Part shown: positions 60,151-64,000 of the stretch, piece after piece
Layout of the letters: each line of letters opens with the position of its first letter
Numbering within the stretch: the stretch's first letter is position 1
Assembly: GCF_006152065.1 (NCBI RefSeq)
Contig: NZ_VDFW01000002.1
Coordinates: 310,001-374,000 of the forward strand
Length of the DNA: 64,000 bases
Source of the DNA: Amycolatopsis alkalitolerans
GTDB taxonomy: Bacteria > Actinomycetota > Actinomycetes > Mycobacteriales > Pseudonocardiaceae
Reading direction: 5' to 3'
Made by a program: the position numbers and the translations under genes
The notes under the pieces: generated by a model
Seen by the model: only the letters and a program-made list of their open reading frames with translations
Database searches by the model: none
What the model was told of the DNA's origin: nothing

Positions 60151-61364
60151 CCCGCCCACTGCAGGACGTGCGGGTTCTCGACCTCACCACGGTGCTCGCC
60201 GGTCCGCTGTGTTCGATGATGCTCGGCGACGCCGGAGCCGACGTGATCAAGGTCGAGCCGCCGGGCGGCGACCCGTCCCGCCGGATGGGGCCGCCGTTCT
60301 GGGGGGGCGAGGGCGCCGAGTTCCTGGCGCTCAACCGCAACAAGCGTTCGATGGTGCTGAACCTCAAGAAGGATGAGGACCGGCGGACCTTTCTCGAGCT
60401 GTGCGAGTCCGCGGACGTCCTGGTGGAGAACTACCGCACCGGGGTGACCGCGCGCCTGGGCATCGGCTACGAGGAGATCTCCCGGATCAACCCCCGTATC
60501 GTCTACTGCTCGATCTCCGGTTTCGGCCGAACCGGGCCCCGCAGCGACCAGCCCGCGTACGACGCGATCATGCAGGCGTTCACCGGCATGATGGCCAGCA
60601 CGGGCACGCCAGGCGGAGAGCCGGTCCGCGCGAACGTCTCCATCTGCGACATCGGCGCGGCCATGTACGCCAACCAGGCCATCCTGCTGGCCCTGGCCGC
60701 CCGTGCGCGGACCGGACAGGGTCAGTACGTCGAGGCGTCGATGTTCGAGACGCAGATCGCCTGGCTGCTGTATCGGGCGGTCGGCTACTTCGCGACAGGC
60801 ACGGCGCCGGCGCGGAAACTCGGGTCAGCGGCCCCGCATGTCGTTCCCTACGAGGCGTTCCCGGTCAAGGACGGCTACGTGATCGCCGGGGCCCTCAACG
60901 ACGGGTTGTTCCGCCGCATGATGGACGCGATGTGCCTTGGCGAGCTGGGGACCGATCCGCGCTTCGCGGAAAACCCGAAGCGGGTCGCGAACCGGCAGGA
61001 GCTCAAGGCCCTGCTCGACCGGCGATTCCAGGAGGAGACCACCGAGTACTGGGTCGCCACGTTCACCGAGCACGGCATCCCGCACAGCCCGCTGAACTCC
61101 GTCGAGGACGTGCTGAACGATCCGCAGACCGAGGCGAGGCAGATGATCGTGGAGATGGACCACGCGAAGCTGGGCGCGATCAAGATGCCCGGACCGGCGA
61201 TCACGTTGTCCGGCACCCCCTGCCGCGCCGAACTGCCGCCGCCCGGCCTCGGCGAGCACCAGGCCGCGATCATCGACGCGCTCGGCGAGACCGGGACCTG
61301 GCCGGCGCGGACGTACCTCGATCCGGATCTCCTCAGCGCGCACGGGGACGGTGCGCATGGCTGA
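60147..61364 (+). CDS. CaiB/BaiF CoA-transferase family III protein
   Basis: 405 residues from GTG 60147. N-terminal VRVLDLTTVLAGPLCSMMLG with ADVIKVEPPGGDPSRRM, and the catalytic Asp in VSICDIGAAMYANQA. Family III CoA transferases move CoA between acids via an aspartyl thioester. With flanking crotonases and thiolase this points to acid activation in a beta-oxidation-like path. Confidence 0.94.
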   Translation: MTRPLQDVRVLDLTTVLAGPLCSMMLGDAGADVIKVEPPGGDPSRRMGPPFWGGEGAEFLALNRNKRSMVLNLKKDEDRRTFLELCESADVLVENYRTGVTARLGIGYEEISRINPRIVYCSISGFGRTGPRSDQPAYDAIMQAFTGMMASTGTPGGEPVRANVSICDIGAAMYANQAILLALAARARTGQGQYVEASMFETQIAWLLYRAVGYFATGTAPARKLGSAAPHVVPYEAFPVKDGYVIAGALNDGLFRRMMDAMCLGELGTDPRFAENPKRVANRQELKALLDRRFQEETTEYWVATFTEHGIPHSPLNSVEDVLNDPQTEARQMIVEMDHAKLGAIKMPGPAITLSGTPCRAELPPPGLGEHQAAIIDALGETGTWPARTYLDPDLLSAHGDGAHG

Positions 61365-62100
61365 GCTGGTCAACGTATCGGCGGACGCCGCAACCAGGGT
61401 CGGCGTCGTGACGATGTGCGGGGCGCCGAACAACTACCTCAACCGTTCCGTCCTGGACGCGGTGCTCGACGGCCTGCGCACGCTGGACGACGATCCTCGC
61501 TGCGACGCGATCGTGCTGGTCGCGGAAGGGAAGCACTTCTGCGCGGGGCGGGACTTCACGGCACCTCGCGGTCCGGGCGACGACTCGGCGAGCGTCTACC
61601 GGACTGCCGCGTCGTTGTTCGACATCGCGACGCCGTGGCTCGCGGCCGTGCGGGGAGGTGCGATCGGCGCGGGATTCGGTCTCGCGCTCGCCGCGGATTT
61701 CCGGGTCTGCGCCGCCGACGCGTATTTCTGGCCGAACTTCGTCACACTCGGCCTGCACCACGGCTTCGGGACGACGGTGACCCTCCCTCGGCTGGTGGGG
61801 CCGCAGCGCGCCGCTCGCATGCTGATGAGCGGGGCGAAGATCGGCGTGGGCACGGAAGCCGCGACGGGTTTGACCGACGCGGTCGTGCCGACGGACGAAC
61901 TCGTGTCCGCGGCAGTCGCCTTCGCCGAGGAATTCGCCCGGAATCCGGCACCCGCGGTGCGCGCCGTCCGGGCGACGATGCGGGCGGGACTTCGGGACCA
62001 GTTCGCCGCTGCGGCCGAGCACGAATCAACCGAGCAGAGCCGGCTCACCAACGCCAAGAAGACCACCACAGAGTCCGGGAATCAGGAGAAGCGGGCATGA
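61357..62100 (+). CDS. Crotonase-superfamily protein lacking both hydratase glutamates
   Basis: 247 residues from ATG 61357; GTG 61351 also in frame. Oxyanion segments KHFCAGRDFTAP and RGGAIGAGFGLALAADFRVC; positions of Glu144 and Glu164 read Leu (GFGLALA) and Asn (WPNFVTLG). A distinct HHGFGTTVTLPRLVG follows. Not a classical hydratase. Stop overlaps the BVMO ATG. Confidence 0.87.
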   Translation: MAELVNVSADAATRVGVVTMCGAPNNYLNRSVLDAVLDGLRTLDDDPRCDAIVLVAEGKHFCAGRDFTAPRGPGDDSASVYRTAASLFDIATPWLAAVRGGAIGAGFGLALAADFRVCAADAYFWPNFVTLGLHHGFGTTVTLPRLVGPQRAARMLMSGAKIGVGTEAATGLTDAVVPTDELVSAAVAFAEEFARNPAPAVRAVRATMRAGLRDQFAAAAEHESTEQSRLTNAKKTTTESGNQEKRA

Positions 62101-63560
62101 GCCGACTACGGATGGGCATCGTCGGTGCCGGAATGGCCGGGTTGTATGCGGCGTACCGGTTGCGCGAGCAGGGCCATGACGTCATGGTCTTCGAGAAGGA
62201 CTCCGACGTCGGCGGTACCTGGCACGTCAACGACTATCCGGGTCTGCATGTCGACGTCATCACGCGCAGCTACGAGTTCGCCGAGATGCGCAGCAGCGCC
62301 TGGTCCCGCCGCTACGCGCCGGGCGTGGAGGTCGGCGCGTACCTGAAGTCGTTCACGCGCGAGAAGGACCTGTATCCGCTGATCCGGCTCGGCACCGAGG
62401 TCACCGGCACCACGTGGCGCGGCGACGCCTGGGAGGTCGTCACCGCGGACGGGTCGGCGCACGTGTTCGACGCCGTGCTCGTGGCGACGGGTTTCCTGCG
62501 TGTCCCGAAGATGCCGCGCTTCCCGGGCCTGGACGGCTTTCAGGGGCCGGCGTTCCATTCGTCGCGGTGGGATCACTCGGTGTCTCTCGACGGCAAGCGG
62601 ATCGGCGTGATCGGCACCGGGTCCAGCGGCATCCAGATCGTCAGCGAACTGGGCAAGCGCGGCCACGACGTGGTGCACTTCATCCGCACTCCGCAATGGA
62701 TTCAGATCAAGGAGAATCCCCCAATCTCCTGGCTGGAGAAGGTGCTGCTGTGTGTTCCGGCGACGGCGAAATACTGGGACCGGCGCATGCAGCGGCTCCG
62801 GGTCAGGACCGAGGGCCCCGAGACGTGGCGGCTGGAGCCCGGAGCCGACCGCAACGCGGCGAACCAGCGGTTCCTCGACATGCTGGAGCGGGAGATCCCG
62901 GACCCCGTCCTGCGGAAGCGGCTCACCCCGGCGGAACCCCTCGGCTGCAAGCGCATCCCCAAGTCGCCCGACTACTACCAGGTGCTGCAGCGGCCCAACG
63001 TGCGGCCGGTGTTCGGCCCGGTCGGCGGCGTCGAGCCCGACGGGATCGTCGATGCGGACGGCACCAAGCACCCCGTTGATGTCCTCGTGCTGGCGACCGG
63101 CTTCGACACGCACGCGTACATGCGGCCCCTGCGGATCACCGGTGCGAACGGCGTGACGATCGACGAGCTGTGGCGGGACTCGGTGTTCTCCTACCGCGGG
63201 GTCGGCCTTCCGCAGATGCCGAACCTGTTCCTGCTTAACGGTCCGTTCGCACCGATCAACTCATTGGCGATCCCGCTGTGCCTGCGGGACGAGGTCGGCT
63301 ACCTGCTCAGGCTGCTGGATGTCATCGGGCGCGAGGGCAAGCCGATGGCGCCGACCCGCGCGGCGACCGAGCGTTTCGTACAGACCATCCGCGACCGGCT
63401 GCCGAACACCACCTATTCGTTGTGCGACAACTGGTACACCGACGCGAGCGGCACCCAGGTCATCTGGCCGTTCACCCGCGCCGAGCACGGCCGCCAGTAC
63501 GACGAGCTGAACCTGGACGACTTCGAGACCTTCGGACTGCCAGTCAAGGCGTTGCGCTGA
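62097..63560 (+). CDS. Baeyer-Villiger-type flavin monooxygenase
   Basis: 487 residues from ATG 62097. First Rossmann fold GIVGAGMAGLYAAYRL, the BVMO fingerprint FxGxxxHxxxW as FQGPAFHSSRWD (about residue 155), second fold IGVIGTGSSGIQIVSEL, and ATGFDTHAYM near the C-terminus. Type I BVMOs use NADPH to turn ketones into esters or lactones. A ketone monooxygenase fits a pathway that later uses CoA esters. Followed 28 nt later by the thiolase. Confidence 0.92.
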   Translation: MSRLRMGIVGAGMAGLYAAYRLREQGHDVMVFEKDSDVGGTWHVNDYPGLHVDVITRSYEFAEMRSSAWSRRYAPGVEVGAYLKSFTREKDLYPLIRLGTEVTGTTWRGDAWEVVTADGSAHVFDAVLVATGFLRVPKMPRFPGLDGFQGPAFHSSRWDHSVSLDGKRIGVIGTGSSGIQIVSELGKRGHDVVHFIRTPQWIQIKENPPISWLEKVLLCVPATAKYWDRRMQRLRVRTEGPETWRLEPGADRNAANQRFLDMLEREIPDPVLRKRLTPAEPLGCKRIPKSPDYYQVLQRPNVRPVFGPVGGVEPDGIVDADGTKHPVDVLVLATGFDTHAYMRPLRITGANGVTIDELWRDSVFSYRGVGLPQMPNLFLLNGPFAPINSLAIPLCLRDEVGYLLRLLDVIGREGKPMAPTRAATERFVQTIRDRLPNTTYSLCDNWYTDASGTQVIWPFTRAEHGRQYDELNLDDFETFGLPVKALR

Positions 63561-63588
63561 ACCGGCACGAGCACAGGGAGGAGACGAC

Positions 63589-64000
63589 GTGGACGACGCG
63601 GTGATCTGCGAGCCGTTGCGCACCCCAGTTGGCGGATTCGGCGGGACCCTTCGCGACGTCGCGCCGCATGAGCTGGCCGCGACCGTGATCCGGGCACTGC
63701 TCGATCGCACGAACCTGGCCCCGGCAGCGGTCGACGACGTGCTGCTCGGCAACTGCTACCCGACCATGGACGCCCCCGCGATCGGCCGGGTGGCCGCGCT
63801 CGACGCGGGGCTGCCGGTGACCGCCTCCGGGCTGCAGATCGACCGCCGGTGCGGGTCCGGGCTGCAGGCCGTGCTGTACGCGGCCATGCAGGTCCAGACC
63901 GGCGTCAGCGAGCTCGTGCTGGCCGGCGGCGCGGAATCGATGTCCAACGCGCCCTTCTACTCCACGAGCATGCGCTGGGGGGTGAAATCCGGTCCGGGCG
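63589..64000 (+). CDS. Thiolase (acetyl-CoA acyltransferase), 5' part
   Basis: GTG 63589 with GGGAGGAG SD. Opens DAVICEPLRTPVGGFGGTLR, and has the catalytic Cys segment IDRRCGSGLQAVLYAAM at about residue 88 and LVLAGGAESMSNAPFYST. Runs off the right edge. Unlike the thiolase at 20168 there is no insertion before the active site. Confidence 0.94.
   Translation, partial: MDDAVICEPLRTPVGGFGGTLRDVAPHELAATVIRALLDRTNLAPAAVDDVLLGNCYPTMDAPAIGRVAALDAGLPVTASGLQIDRRCGSGLQAVLYAAMQVQTGVSELVLAGGAESMSNAPFYSTSMRWGVKSGPG

Overview
The window is high-GC DNA with GTG starts, ATGA/GTGA gene overlaps, a SsgB-type SALP sporulation protein, a mycofactocin-type short-chain dehydrogenase and many TetR regulators. 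Together these point to a filamentous actinomycete, most likely of the Pseudonocardiaceae (Amycolatopsis-like; family-level placement is inference). Almost everything except a short core island at about 37.8-39.1 kb (tRNA-Val, ssgB, tRNA-Gly, tRNA-Cys, tRNA-Val) is accessory catabolic DNA, partly intact and partly decaying.

Left block (0-30.5 kb) is a large CoA-dependent aromatic catabolic region. It starts with the 3' part of an aryl-CoA-type FAD monooxygenase, a maleate isomerase-like protein, a TetR, a VOC protein and an alpha/beta hydrolase. An AraC regulator and a ferredoxin/ferredoxin reductase/P450 operon follow. From 9.2 kb a run of tightly coupled genes encodes an IpdAB-like CoA-transferase-family pair (alpha frameshifted), an acyl-CoA dehydrogenase and a crotonase without the usual glutamates. 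It continues with HyuA, HyuB fused to a zinc domain, an aryl-CoA ligase, an APH-like kinase, a thiolase carrying a small palindromic insertion, an OYE reductase, a flavodoxin-like protein and an FAD monooxygenase. The OYE and monooxygenase correspond to the two halves of 2-aminobenzoyl-CoA monooxygenase/reductase, here as separate genes. A second HyuA/HyuB/aryl-CoA ligase cassette with its own promoter follows (24.4-30.5 kb). A working model is that HyuAB makes or opens an ortho-substituted aryl compound, the ligase and thiolase deliver an ortho-amino- or ortho-hydroxybenzoyl-CoA, the split monooxygenase/reductase de-aromatises it, and the IpdAB-like pair with beta-oxidation enzymes opens and degrades the ring.

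Middle block (30.5-37.5 kb) is mosaic. It has a chimeric HyuB/extradiol-dioxygenase fragment, a frameshifted FAD monooxygenase, a TetR with a perfect palindromic operator, a small methyltransferase/CMD/ABM gene set, an internally deleted amidohydrolase and an IS5-type element. After the core tRNA/ssgB island, an integrase C-terminal remnant abuts tRNA-Val(GAC), marking an old integration site.

Right block (39.7-64 kb) holds a quinone oxidoreductase, a LysR/4-oxalocrotonate tautomerase pair and an ALDH/TcuA-like/MFS/aminotransferase operon under a divergent GntR; the aminotransferase is frameshifted and lacks its PLP lysine. It continues with a truncated ISL3 transposase, an FAH-family hydrolase, an E2 acyltransferase with a degenerate catalytic motif, a deleted MFS gene, an SDR and an intact IS5/IS427-type element with a -1 frameshift heptamer. 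A large uncharacterised HTH regulator then faces an acetoin-dehydrogenase-like E1 alpha/beta operon. Paired palindromes (CGTCAAGT-N5-ACTTGACG) lie between them, with a degenerate third copy near the MFS remnant. The window ends in an NTF2-like/crotonase/CaiB/crotonase/Baeyer-Villiger monooxygenase/thiolase operon that runs off the right edge.
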